Assembly: GCF_000160575.1 (NCBI RefSeq)
Contig: NZ_GG697132.1
Span: forward strand, 1-64,000
Source of the DNA: Weissella paramesenteroides ATCC 33313
GTDB taxonomy: Bacteria; Bacillota; Bacilli; Lactobacillales; Lactobacillaceae
Direction: 5' to 3'
DNA length: 64,000 nucleotides
Made by a program: the position numbers and the translations under genes. This document shows positions 12,237 to 21,906 of this stretch, piece by piece (within the stretch, counting starts at the first letter, position 1; every line of letters starts with the position of its first letter). The notes beneath the pieces were generated by a model that saw only the letters and a program-made list of their open reading frames with translations, did no database searches and was not told the DNA's origin.

Positions 12237-12271
12237 TTTCAAAAAACATATTAACGTTTTATAATATATTT
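12237..12271 (+). promoter_or_regulatory. Promoter and putative metal-sensor operator of the smtB-like gene
   Basis: TATAAT at 12260-12265 ends six bases before the ATG, so transcription should start at or near the A of the start codon. A weak -35 (TTTCAA, 12237-12242) is 17 bases upstream. The inverted repeat ATATTA (12248-12253) / TAATAT (12262-12267) overlaps the -10, a plausible operator for the encoded ArsR/SmtB repressor. This site is inferred from position only. Confidence 0.5.
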
Positions 12272-12547
12272 ATGGATGAAAAATTATCAGAGTTTTTTAA
12301 GCTATTTTCAAATGTTTTACGACTAAAAATTTTAAAGATTTTGGCTGATCATGAACAAAACGTTTCAGACCTAGTCACAGCTACGGGCTATTCGCAATCA
12401 AACATTTCTCAACAATTGAAGATGTTAAAACAAGCCGATATCGTTAGCTCCCATAAGCACGGCAAACAAGTTTTTTATGTGCTAAAGGATGACCATATCC
12501 GGTCTATTATTGCATTAGCTACGACACACTTGGAGGAAAAATTATAA
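12272..12547 (+). CDS. SmtB/CzrA-type zinc-responsive ArsR-family repressor
   Basis: A 91-residue winged-helix metal sensor that should leave DNA when Zn(II) or Co(II) binds. The DNA-reading helix is YSQSNISQQLKMLKQADIV. The C-terminal helix carries the complete alpha-5 zinc site of SmtB/CzrA with exact spacing: Asp73, His75, His86, Glu89 (D-x-H-x10-H-x2-E). The CxC-type arsenic site is absent. There is no Shine-Dalgarno sequence and the -10 box abuts the ATG, so the mRNA is probably leaderless. It is followed after one base by a CDF zinc exporter, the expected target. Confidence 0.9.
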   Translation: MDEKLSEFFKLFSNVLRLKILKILADHEQNVSDLVTATGYSQSNISQQLKMLKQADIVSSHKHGKQVFYVLKDDHIRSIIALATTHLEEKL

Positions 12548-12548
12548 T

Positions 12549-13445
12549 ATGCATAATCATCACGAGCATGCAACCGTTCCAAAAAGGCAATTACCTTACT
12601 TAACTGGCATTATTCTAAATACTGCTTTTATCATTGCTGAAATGATTTTTGCACATTATGCGCATTCAACAGCATTGTTTGCGGATGCCCTGCACAGTGT
12701 TAGCGACGTTGCCTCATTAATTTTGGCTTGGGCCGCCGTCGTTGTTTTTGGGCTACGAGCGACAACAACGCACACCTATGGTTGGCATAATGCAACCATT
12801 TTGGCTAGTTTTATCAATGCCCTCTTCTTACTAGTTGCTGTGTTTGTTATTTGGTATGAAGCAATTGTTAAATTACTAAATGGTGGTGCTGAACCAGCTG
12901 GAAATTTAATTATGATCGTATCAGCTTTCGGAATCGCCGTTAACTTTCTAGCAGCAAAATTCTTCGCAATGGCTGGCGACCATAAGTCAGATATCAACGC
13001 TAAAGGAGCTTATGTCCATTTAATGGCCGATGCGGGTGTTTCACTTGGTGTGGTTATTGCTGGTTTACTAACAATGCTAACAAAATGGTATTGGTTAGAT
13101 CCCGTAGTTTCAATTATCATTGGTATCGTTATTATCGTGTCATCATGGGATATTTTTAAACAGTCCATTTTACTAATTTTTAATGGCGTACCAGAAAATA
13201 TCGATGAAGAAACCGTCAAAAATGCGATTCTTGAAAATCCAGAGGTTATTAGTTTACATGATTTGCATATCTGGGGAATTTCTACTACAGAAACCGCATT
13301 AACTGTTCATCTTGTCGTAAAAGACCCTAGTGATATGTTGCTACTCTCTCAACTTGGTCACATGCTACAAGATGATATGCATATTCAGCATACAACGATT
13401 CAATTGGAACGTAATTTACCTGATGAACCATGTAATGATATTTAA
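12549..13445 (+). CDS. Cation diffusion facilitator, ZitB/CzrB-like zinc exporter
   Basis: Proton-driven exporter of Zn(II) and probably Cd(II)/Co(II). The 298-residue protein starts with a His-rich tag (HNHHEH) and has six membrane segments. The transport site pairs are HSVSD in segment 2 and HLMAD in segment 5, the His/Asp combination typical of Zn/Cd-selective members. The C-terminal cytoplasmic domain (HDLHIWGIS) binds zinc and dimerises. GGAGG in the end of the repressor gene serves as its ribosome binding site. The pair forms a self-regulated zinc-detoxification operon. Confidence 0.93.
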   Translation: MHNHHEHATVPKRQLPYLTGIILNTAFIIAEMIFAHYAHSTALFADALHSVSDVASLILAWAAVVVFGLRATTTHTYGWHNATILASFINALFLLVAVFVIWYEAIVKLLNGGAEPAGNLIMIVSAFGIAVNFLAAKFFAMAGDHKSDINAKGAYVHLMADAGVSLGVVIAGLLTMLTKWYWLDPVVSIIIGIVIIVSSWDIFKQSILLIFNGVPENIDEETVKNAILENPEVISLHDLHIWGISTTETALTVHLVVKDPSDMLLLSQLGHMLQDDMHIQHTTIQLERNLPDEPCNDI

Positions 13446-13458
13446 ATTTACAAGGTTA

Positions 13459-13502
13459 TAAAAAAATCGAAATTGGTTAATATAACCAATTTCGATTTTT
13501 TA
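13459..13502. terminator. Bidirectional terminator between the CDF gene and hpt
   Basis: A near-perfect stem of about 17 bp (AAATCGAAATTGGTT and its complement) with a short AT loop, A-tracts on one side and T-tracts on the other. It serves the converging CDF (plus) and hpt (minus) genes. Confidence 0.85.
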
Positions 13503-13503
13503 T

Positions 13504-14040
13504 TTATTCAGATAATTCTAGAACAGCCACATAAGGTAAGCCACGATAATATTCATTATAGTCCATACCATATCCGACAAGAAATTCATCAGGTACATGT
13601 GCCCCAATAAAATCTGGTGTAATACCACCTGCCGAAGCAGAATGCCGTTTATCTGTTGCAACAGCAACATATACCTTCTTAGCACCGCGTGCTTCAAAAT
13701 CGGCCTTTAAATAACGTAACGTTAATCCTGAGTCAACCACTTCATCTAAAATCACAACTGTCCGGCCTGAAAGGTCGACTTTCAAATCTCTTTGAATCGT
13801 AATATGGCCGGTTGATTGGTCACCAACGTAACTAGATACATCAATGTAATCAAGCTCAATTTCTCGATTCATGGCACGCATTAAATCGGCCATCCACATA
13901 TATGCACCCTTCATCACACCTATAAATACTGGGCGTTCAACATCAACTAGTACTTCATTGATTTCATCTGCAACACGTGTGACCATTTGATTGATCTCAT
14001 CTACAGATAAAACGGTTCGTGCTAATCTCATTTCAGACAT
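13504..14040 (-). CDS. hpt: Hypoxanthine (guanine) phosphoribosyltransferase
   Basis: Purine salvage enzyme converting hypoxanthine or guanine plus PRPP to IMP or GMP. The 178 residues match the family length. The PRPP loop reads VVILDEVVDSGLTL (about 94-107), with the flexible-loop region SSYVGDQSTGHI before it. The ATG is two bases after the purA stop, with AAGGAG inside the purA end, so it is co-transcribed with purA. Together they link salvage (IMP) to AMP synthesis. Confidence 0.94.
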   Translation of the reverse strand: MSEMRLARTVLSVDEINQMVTRVADEINEVLVDVERPVFIGVMKGAYMWMADLMRAMNREIELDYIDVSSYVGDQSTGHITIQRDLKVDLSGRTVVILDEVVDSGLTLRYLKADFEARGAKKVYVAVATDKRHSASAGGITPDFIGAHVPDEFLVGYGMDYNEYYRGLPYVAVLELSE

Positions 14041-14042
14041 GC

Positions 14043-15344
<1,302 letters not shown>

Positions 15345-15361
15345 CTATTTTAAAATTCGTT

Positions 15362-15374
15362 AAACACGAACAAT
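15362..15374 (+). promoter_or_regulatory. PurBox-like motif upstream of purA
   Basis: AAACACGAACAAT matches the Gram-positive PurBox pattern AWWWCCGAACWWT at 11 of 13 positions and shares ACGAACAAT with motifs upstream of both bmpA genes. It lies just downstream of the predicted start site. A second related sequence in the opposite orientation (GTTCG core, 15441-15453) lies upstream of the -35. Confidence 0.4.
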
Positions 15375-15398
15375 CTAAACAATTTCAACACCTAGTTA

Positions 15399-15427
15399 AT
15401 TTTAGCAACAAACGTTATCTGTTTCAA
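15399..15427 (-). promoter_or_regulatory. purA-hpt promoter
   Basis: Minus-strand TTGAAA (15422-15427), a 17-base spacer and TAAAAT (15399-15404). The predicted start is near 15392, leaving a leader of about 57 bases. Confidence 0.6.
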
Positions 15428-15521
15428 CGTTCTTTCGCTAAAAGTTCGACTTTTAATCGTTTAAAGTTGATTATTTCTGGTTACTAACAATTAAAAAGCC
15501 GTTTTTTTGCTTTATACCGAA

Positions 15522-15553
15522 TAAAAAAAGCACAAGACACGAACGTCTTGCAC
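15522..15553 (-). terminator. Terminator after the P-type ATPase gene
   Basis: Minus-strand stem GCAAGAC.../GTCTTGTGC followed by seven Ts, nine bases beyond the ATPase stop codon. Confidence 0.8.
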
Positions 15554-15561
15554 TCAATCAT

Positions 15562-18132
15562 CTATTTATTAGATTTAATTGCTTTATGGATTTCCCAATA
15601 AATATTCGGAACTAACGCTAATCCAATGGTAATTAGCCATTCCCAACCGTTTAATGGCACAAAACTAAATAGCGTTTGTGTAACTGGCAAAATAACCAGA
15701 AGGACTGATAATACAGTAGCTAAAATAGCCATTAGTACCAGCATTGGATTCATACTAAATTTAATTTTAAACATTGAATGGTCACTACGAATATTAAAAA
15801 CATGCAAAATTGAAGTTAATGACAAAACAATAAATGCCATCGTATTACCTGCTGCTGGATTACCAGTGTGTATACCATATCCTTGAGCCAGCAAGCTCAC
15901 GACTGAGAACAGCATCACATTGATGACGATTTTCCCAGCTAACCCATTCGCAAAAATACTTTCTTTGGGACTAATAGGTTTACGGTTCATCACATTATCA
16001 TGAACCGGTTCACGACTAAGCGCAAAGCCAGGCAAGCCGTCAGCGACTAAGTTAATAAATAACAGTTGTGTGGCAATCAGCGGTGATCCCCATCCAAATA
16101 ACATGGCAGCAATAATAATAACAATTTCCGACATGTTGGCACTCATCAAAAAGTTAACTGTTTTACGAACATTACCGTAAATACCACGGCCTGTTTCAAC
16201 CGCATGTACAATTGTCGCGAAGTTATCATCAGTAAGCACGATTGCTGCTGCTTCACGAGCAACGTCAGTTCCAGTCTCACCCATCGCTATCCCCACATCG
16301 GCTCGACGTAAGGCTGGTGCGTCATTCACACCATCACCAGTCATGGCAACAACATCACCTCGTTTCTGCCATGACTTGACGATTCGAATCTTGTCTTCTG
16401 GTGTGACACGAGCATAAACAGCATACTGAGTAATATGCTTATCAAGTTCTTCATCAGACATTTTATGTAATTCTGCACCCGAGAGTGCTAAATCGCCATC
16501 ACCTAAAATACCAATTTCACGAGCAATCGCACTAGCGGTTACAACATGATCTCCTGTAATCATAACTGGTTTAATACCTGCAGCTCGAGCCTCGGCAACT
16601 GCAGCTGCTGACTCTGGTCTTGGTGGATCAATAATTCCCACCAGCCCTAGTAATGTCATATCCTTTTCTAATTCATCTTCTGTTGGTTCAGCAGAGATAT
16701 CAGACAATTTAACGACACCAACCGCAATAACCCGTAAGGCATTTGTACCAAATTGTTCATTCATTTTTTCTGCTTTTGCATGACTCTCTGTTGGAAACTT
16801 AGGTAACAAGACATCAAAAGCACCTTTTGTAACCGCTAAATAGCCGTCATCAATGCGATGAACTGTGGTCATTCGTTTTCTAGTTGAATTAAAAGGGATT
16901 TCAAAGACTTTGGGAAAGTTACTTTGCAATGCTTCATATTCAGAATACTCACCTAAAGCATTAACCATGGCAACTTCTGTTGGTAAACCAGTGACTTCAT
17001 CGTTATTTTGCGTGACATTCGTTGATAATGCACCAAACTTTAAAACATCTGGTAGCTGATGTTTCAATTCATCATCGCTAGATACCTGATCATTTTGTGC
17101 ATCCCAAACTTTACGAACCGTCATCTTATTTTGGGTTAATGTTCCAGTCTTATCAGAGGCGATTACTGTGGCTGATCCTAGCGTCTCAACAGCTGGTAGG
17201 CGACGTACAATGGCATGTCTTTTGGCCATCTTTTGCACACCTAAAGCCAAAGTAATCGTCACGATAATCATCAAAGTCTCTGGTACAACTGCAACAGCCA
17301 ATGATACTGCAGTCATAAACAACGTCAGTAATGGTTCACCCGCCGCAATACCTAGCCCGATAACGACTAAGGCTGATAAGATTGCAATGACGCTCAACCG
17401 CTTACCCAGTTGCGCTAATCTAATTTGTAGTGGTGTTTGTTCACGTTCCTCATTACCTAATAAGCCTGCAATCTTCCCCATTTCTGTCTGCATACCTACG
17501 GCGGTAACAATCCCTGTTCCACGACCGTTTACGACAGCTGTACCACGATACACCCGATCTAAACGGTCTCCTAACGGGTCATCTTCTGAGGAAATTTCTG
17601 ACTCATCTTTTTCAATGGCATCACTTTCACCAGTTAATGCTGACTCTTCGACCCTTAATTCATTTGTTTCAATCAATTTTGCATCAGCAGCAATTTGTTT
17701 ACCATTCTCAAGCACCAATATATCACCCACGACAATATCGGTAATAGGCACTGTAGTTACTTGGTTATGACGTTTAACCATTGCTTCAGCATGCTCCAAT
17801 CCCTTTAAAGAGTTTAACGCTGCTTCTGCACGACCTTCTTGATAAATTGATAGCACTGAATTAATAATCACAATTGCAATAATTAAGACACTCTCAAAAT
17901 AATGACCATTATTTTGCATGATTGATGTTATCAGCGAAATAATTGCGGCAATAATCAAAATAATTGTGGCAACATCGCTCAAACTACGTTTAATTTTCTT
18001 ACCTAGTGATTCCTTTGGCGCTTCATCAAACTCGTTTTTCCCATACTTATCTCTTGCTTGCTGCACTTGAGCATCTGTTAATCCTGCTGGAACAGTTGTT
18101 GGTGCATGATCTCTTCTTAGTTCTTCTTTCAT
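15562..18132 (-). CDS. Type II (calcium-type) cation P-ATPase
   Basis: ATP-driven cation pump, most like bacterial SERCA/PMCA-type Ca exporters. The 856 residues have the cation-ATPase N-domain, the LTGESDAIEK actuator region (TGES), the phosphorylation site DKTGTLTQNKM, the ATP-site segment KGAFDVL, MITGD, and MTGDGVNDAPALRRADVGIAMG. Segment 4 reads VPETLM where many SERCA pumps have PEGLP, so specificity is not certain. The frame continues upstream, but the ATG at 18132 with AAAGGAG eight to nine bases before it is clearly the start. It has its own promoter and terminator. Confidence 0.93.
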   Translation of the reverse strand: MKEELRRDHAPTTVPAGLTDAQVQQARDKYGKNEFDEAPKESLGKKIKRSLSDVATIILIIAAIISLITSIMQNNGHYFESVLIIAIVIINSVLSIYQEGRAEAALNSLKGLEHAEAMVKRHNQVTTVPITDIVVGDILVLENGKQIAADAKLIETNELRVEESALTGESDAIEKDESEISSEDDPLGDRLDRVYRGTAVVNGRGTGIVTAVGMQTEMGKIAGLLGNEEREQTPLQIRLAQLGKRLSVIAILSALVVIGLGIAAGEPLLTLFMTAVSLAVAVVPETLMIIVTITLALGVQKMAKRHAIVRRLPAVETLGSATVIASDKTGTLTQNKMTVRKVWDAQNDQVSSDDELKHQLPDVLKFGALSTNVTQNNDEVTGLPTEVAMVNALGEYSEYEALQSNFPKVFEIPFNSTRKRMTTVHRIDDGYLAVTKGAFDVLLPKFPTESHAKAEKMNEQFGTNALRVIAVGVVKLSDISAEPTEDELEKDMTLLGLVGIIDPPRPESAAAVAEARAAGIKPVMITGDHVVTASAIAREIGILGDGDLALSGAELHKMSDEELDKHITQYAVYARVTPEDKIRIVKSWQKRGDVVAMTGDGVNDAPALRRADVGIAMGETGTDVAREAAAIVLTDDNFATIVHAVETGRGIYGNVRKTVNFLMSANMSEIVIIIAAMLFGWGSPLIATQLLFINLVADGLPGFALSREPVHDNVMNRKPISPKESIFANGLAGKIVINVMLFSVVSLLAQGYGIHTGNPAAGNTMAFIVLSLTSILHVFNIRSDHSMFKIKFSMNPMLVLMAILATVLSVLLVILPVTQTLFSFVPLNGWEWLITIGLALVPNIYWEIHKAIKSNK

Positions 18133-18179
18133 ATGACTCTCCTTTTTGCAATGCGAAAAAATTTGTATCCCTTGTCTAA

Positions 18180-18208
18180 ATTTTAACAAACTTTTGCTTA
18201 TTTGTAAA
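18180..18208 (-). promoter_or_regulatory. Promoter of the P-type ATPase gene
   Basis: Minus-strand TTTACA (18203-18208), a 17-base spacer and TAAAAT (18180-18185), about 48 bases before the preferred ATG. Confidence 0.6.
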
Positions 18209-18270
18209 TTTTTATGCAAAATCGTAACTTTTCGTGCTGTAAAAATTGGAGAGATAAGTGTTTATGACAG

Positions 18271-18306
18271 AAAAAAAGTTGGAACATTTTCTTCTGTCCC
18301 AACTTA
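18271..18306 (-). terminator. Terminator after ezrA (AAGTTGG family)
   Basis: Minus-strand stem AAGTTGGGACA/TGTTCCAACTT with one G.U pair and a seven-T tail, 20 bases beyond the ezrA stop. It is a member of a recurrent terminator family in this window. Confidence 0.85.
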
Positions 18307-18323
18307 TCGTTGCATTTATGATG

Positions 18324-20054
18324 CTATTGTTCAGCAAATTCCGCTTGTAGTGTCGCTTGCTCTTGGCGATATTGATTAACAATTCGTTCTGTTAACCCAG
18401 GCTCCATCTGATCGAGCATCACACCGAGCGTCCGCATAGCTTGCTCGTAGTCATAACCCGTCTCATAATAGTACCGTGCCTGTTGTGTTGCCTGAGCTAC
18501 GGCCGGATTATCGCGATACAGCAAAGCTTTACGAACGAGGCGTTCCGTTACCGTTGCTGCCTCAATCAAACTATCTGTTCGTTCCTGCAACGTATCCAAA
18601 TCGGCAGTCACAATACTCAATTGACGTAACACATCATCAACGTTTACTCGTGACATATCAATTTGCTGCTTAACACGTTCCAACTCATCACTTACTGAGT
18701 AAAAGATCGATAAGTATGTTTCTGGCAAACCGGGTAGTCCTTGACGTTCAAACGCTCGTTGTATCAAGCGTAATTTATCTGACAATAAGGTCACACGTTT
18801 CTTTGACTGTTCTAATTGTCCTGGCAATTCTTGATACATTTGCCAACGTGCAACTTGTTCACGTTCAATACGCTCCAGATCTTTTCGAATATCAACTTGT
18901 TCACCGATCAAGTTAGAGAATACAGCATCATGACGCGCAATTTTATGCTTTAATTCTTCAAAGTTAACCGTATTATTTGATAATTGAATTTCCCAACTAC
19001 GTATTTGGCCAACCTCATCTTTAGAAAAAACAAAATCTTGATTCAAACGGTCTAGACGTGCATATAATTCATGATTTTGACGTTTATTATGCGCTAAGAA
19101 CCCTGTCAAATTTTCATTGTTTTCCCAAACAGTTTGTGCAGCCTTAGCCTCTTTATCAAACGTTTCATATAAAATTTCCGTTTGACCTTCCATCCGAGTA
19201 ATTTCTTCTGAAACCTTTTTTAAAGTTAATTCCTTCAATAACTCTAAAGCTTCTTCTAACTCTTTGCGAATGTTGGCAAGTTCCTTATCAATATTCGTTT
19301 CAAATTTAAATCCTTCAGCAGACATTTTATCATATGCATCTTGCAATTCTGATAACTGACCAGGAATTGTATCATGCAATTTGTTGAAAATATCGGGTAT
19401 CTGTTCAATTCGTTGTTCTAATTGATTAGTCTCCATCCCCAATGTTTCGTAAATACCTGCAGCAGTTGCGTGATCACCAGTCTCAGTTAAACGTGCAAAT
19501 TCCGCAAAATCATCTTCAAGGGAACCAAGTATTTCTTCTAACTTATCAATTGCTGGCCCAAATGCAAAATTTTGTGACAACAACACTTTTCTTAGTTCTT
19601 GATATTTGCTTTCCAAATCCTTCACTGCCTGCTTATGGGCAGCATCTAATTGTTCTAAGTCGCTTAGCCCTTGGTTTACCACATCAATAATTGCTTCTGC
19701 ATCACGAATTTGTTGTTGTAAACTTTTCATGCCTTGGGCAGTCTTTAGAAAGTTTAATCCTTGAGAATCAAATAACACGGTATTTGCTTTCAAATCAATA
19801 TTATTAAATTCACTTGTTTCCAAATGATTGTATTTTGCTTCCAACAATTGAAATTGCTTCAAAGATTGTCCCGTTAAGCTCAACTGGCGACCTTTAACTA
19901 ACCGATCGCGCATTGGAATCTCAGCCAACTGGGCTTTCTTTTGAATTAATTTATTAACTTTTCGCGCAGTCAACCGTTGAGAGACAAAGATAATCAAATA
20001 AATGGCTGCTACAACAATAATCAAGCCAATTACAACATGTCCAATCTGTGTCAT
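18324..20054 (-). CDS. ezrA: Septation ring regulator EzrA
   Basis: Membrane-anchored regulator of FtsZ ring assembly at mid-cell and poles. The 576-residue protein has a single N-terminal membrane segment (about 7-26, GHVVIGLIIVVAAIYLIIF) and is otherwise long coiled-coil/spectrin-like helices rich in Leu, Glu and Gln. This is the normal EzrA topology and length. The start ATG has only a weak AAAAGAG ahead. A stronger AGGAG lies 40 bases upstream next to an out-of-frame ATG that opens a 43-codon frame, which I reject as a gene. A terminator follows directly. Confidence 0.92.
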   Translation of the reverse strand: MTQIGHVVIGLIIVVAAIYLIIFVSQRLTARKVNKLIQKKAQLAEIPMRDRLVKGRQLSLTGQSLKQFQLLEAKYNHLETSEFNNIDLKANTVLFDSQGLNFLKTAQGMKSLQQQIRDAEAIIDVVNQGLSDLEQLDAAHKQAVKDLESKYQELRKVLLSQNFAFGPAIDKLEEILGSLEDDFAEFARLTETGDHATAAGIYETLGMETNQLEQRIEQIPDIFNKLHDTIPGQLSELQDAYDKMSAEGFKFETNIDKELANIRKELEEALELLKELTLKKVSEEITRMEGQTEILYETFDKEAKAAQTVWENNENLTGFLAHNKRQNHELYARLDRLNQDFVFSKDEVGQIRSWEIQLSNNTVNFEELKHKIARHDAVFSNLIGEQVDIRKDLERIEREQVARWQMYQELPGQLEQSKKRVTLLSDKLRLIQRAFERQGLPGLPETYLSIFYSVSDELERVKQQIDMSRVNVDDVLRQLSIVTADLDTLQERTDSLIEAATVTERLVRKALLYRDNPAVAQATQQARYYYETGYDYEQAMRTLGVMLDQMEPGLTERIVNQYRQEQATLQAEFAEQ

Positions 20055-20262
20055 ACTCTTTTATCTGGTGAACAATAATCACCATACTCCTAACTATCGG
20101 GAATTCTAATAAGATTAGCGTACCACGTGAACTCTATTACATGTTAATTTTTAACATTTGTTTAGACTTTATTTGGCGTTCTTTAACATTTTTTAACTTA
20201 TTCTCTCATTTTTTCATGAAAATAAATACCATAAGTCTGTTTTTTGGTTATCTGAAAGTAGC

Positions 20263-20295
20263 AAAAAAGCCAAGGCAATTGCCTTGGCTTTTTTC
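20263..20295. terminator. Bidirectional terminator after rpsD
   Basis: A perfect palindrome AAAAAGCCAAGGCAA/TTGCCTTGGCTTTTT between rpsD and the ezrA upstream region. On the minus strand it follows the rpsD stop by about 35 bases. Confidence 0.9.
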
Positions 20296-20329
20296 ATTGT
20301 GTCGCCACAATCCAATATTATGATAAAAA

Positions 20330-20941
20330 TTATCCAATACGGTTGTAGTACTCAACGATAAGGGCTTCATTGTACTCGTGATCCAATTCAGCACGCTCTG
20401 GTTCGCGAACCAAAGTTCCCTTTAATGTATCTTTATCAAATTCAACGAATGGTAGTGTTCCAGCTTGTGCTTCCACAGCAGCTTGGATGTAAACATTCTT
20501 TTGTGACTTCTCACGAACTGAGATTTCTTGTCCAACAGAAACTTCGTATGAAGGAATATCCACACGCTTACCATCAACTAAGATGTGACCGTGGTTAACA
20601 AGTTGACGTGCTTGTTGACGCGTTGAAGCCAAACCTAGACGGTAAACAATGTTATCCAAACGACGCTCTAGCAATGACATGAAATTGTCACCGTGAGTAC
20701 CCTTACGAATCTTACCTGCCTTCAAGAACAAGTTGTGGAATTGACGCTCAGTCATACCATAAGTAAAACGTACCTTTTGCTTTTCAGCTAATTGGATACC
20801 ATAATCTGATGGCTTTGAGCGACGGCCGGCACCGTGATCACCAGGTGCATAATTACGGCGAGCAAGTTCCTTACCAGTACCTGATAATGAAACACCAAGA
20901 CGACGTGACAAACGGTACTTAGGACCAGTATAACGTGACAT
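20330..20941 (-). CDS. rpsD: 30S ribosomal protein S4
   Basis: Primary 16S rRNA-binding protein that nucleates 30S assembly. At 203 residues it has standard length, with an N-terminal [15 protein letters not shown] segment and the S4 RNA-binding domain ([34 protein letters not shown], about 92-125). The ATG at 20941 follows CTGGAGG. In Bacillus-type bacteria rpsD stands alone and represses its own translation through a folded leader. A structured leader of about 180 bases is present here. Confidence 0.99.
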   Translation of the reverse strand: MSRYTGPKYRLSRRLGVSLSGTGKELARRNYAPGDHGAGRRSKPSDYGIQLAEKQKVRFTYGMTERQFHNLFLKAGKIRKGTHGDNFMSLLERRLDNIVYRLGLASTRQQARQLVNHGHILVDGKRVDIPSYEVSVGQEISVREKSQKNVYIQAAVEAQAGTLPFVEFDKDTLKGTLVREPERAELDHEYNEALIVEYYNRIG

Positions 20942-21121
20942 ATTTAAATGTCCTCCAGAATTTTTTATTTTGTTGAATTCTAGAGAGTTGCCTCACATTC
21001 GTGCAATTCACCCAAACTTTCACCGCTGCAGCGCGGGTACTGGTGTGTTCTCCGCCATATTTGAAACGGGTCGGTAAATTGTTGACGAGCTTGCGGACAA
21101 CCCGCTGCAGTTTTCAACACT
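20942..21121 (-). promoter_or_regulatory. Structured rpsD leader, probable S4 autoregulatory element
   Basis: The predicted transcript starts near 21121. Its leader contains CTGCAGCGGGT (near 21096-21106), able to pair with ACCCGCGCTGCAG (near 21030-21042), enclosing a GC-rich, hairpin-forming region unlike the surrounding AT-rich spacers. Firmicute S4 represses its own mRNA through such leaders (established). Assignment here rests on position and folding, not on an alignment. Confidence 0.55.
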
Positions 21122-21127
21122 TCAAGT

Positions 21128-21156
21128 ATTCTATCAAAATATTAGCTAATAAACAA
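21128..21156 (-). promoter_or_regulatory. rpsD promoter
   Basis: Minus-strand TTGTTT (21151-21156), a 17-base spacer and TAGAAT (21128-21133). Confidence 0.6.
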
Positions 21157-21196
21157 GCATTAAATAATAATTACGGTTAATCAAGCGCTACCAGCA

Positions 21197-21901
21197 TCAT
21201 GATTTTTCCATGTAAAATTCAAATCTTGAACCAACATATTGGGTCTGCACATATTCAAAAGGCACCCCTTTTGCATCATAGGTAATTTGCCGTAAAACTA
21301 AAACAGGATCACCACGTTTGATAGCTAGGTATTCTGAAACTCTTTCCTTAACTGCTGCTGCCGTCACGGTTTGTTGTGCACGACCGATTTTCAATCCACG
21401 TTCTTCAGCAAGCGTTCGATACAATGAATCAGTCAACGCACTTCTTGATAGTCCTTCAATGAGTGACTCAGGAATTGCCGCAACTTCAAAAGCAATTGGC
21501 TCACCATCACCGTAACGAACACGCTCCATTCTGAGCACACGTGCGTCTGGTGCTAATTGTAATTGTTCCTGTTCTGAATTAGTTGCCCGACCAGCATGAA
21601 AACTAATCGTCTTAGACGTGGCTTTTTTTCCTGCATCTGCCATCAAGTCCGTGAACGATGTAATACCATTCAAATGTTCCTGGACCTTTTGCTCAGATAC
21701 AAATGTTCCTGAGCCCACACGTCGTTCTAGAACGCCTTCATCTACTAATAACATAATAGCTTGACGTAACGTCATGCGAGAAACACCAAACTGCTCAGCC
21801 AATTCACGTTCTGCTGGGATTCTATCTCCAGGTACCCACCGACCTGCGTCTATTGCTTCACGAATTTCATCATGAATTTGAATATATACCGGAGAACCCA
21901 T
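21197..21901 (-). CDS. nagR: GntR/HutC-family repressor, NagR-like
   Basis: Transcription factor expected to sense glucosamine-6-P or GlcNAc-6-P. The 234-residue protein has an N-terminal winged helix-turn-helix (IPAERELAEQFGVSRMTLRQA, about 29-49; GSGTFV) and a C-terminal UTRA effector domain ending YVGSRFEFY. The ATG lies five bases after the nagA stop, with AAAGGAG in the nagA end. A perfect CGGTCTAGACCG palindrome upstream of nagA matches the core of known NagR/DasR dre operators, so the pair is probably autoregulated. Confidence 0.9.
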   Translation of the reverse strand: MGSPVYIQIHDEIREAIDAGRWVPGDRIPAERELAEQFGVSRMTLRQAIMLLVDEGVLERRVGSGTFVSEQKVQEHLNGITSFTDLMADAGKKATSKTISFHAGRATNSEQEQLQLAPDARVLRMERVRYGDGEPIAFEVAAIPESLIEGLSRSALTDSLYRTLAEERGLKIGRAQQTVTAAAVKERVSEYLAIKRGDPVLVLRQITYDAKGVPFEYVQTQYVGSRFEFYMEKS

Positions 21902-21906
21902 ATTTT

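Noticed and set aside
17168-17770. 200-codon plus-strand ORF
   Set aside because: Lies fully antisense to the well-supported P-type ATPase gene; Ser/Thr/Pro-rich composition typical of a shadow frame.
19923-20054. Out-of-frame small ORF starting just upstream of ezrA with a good AGGAG
   Set aside because: Overlaps the ezrA start in another frame, 43 codons, Cys-rich unlikely product; possibly relevant to translation but not supported as a gene.
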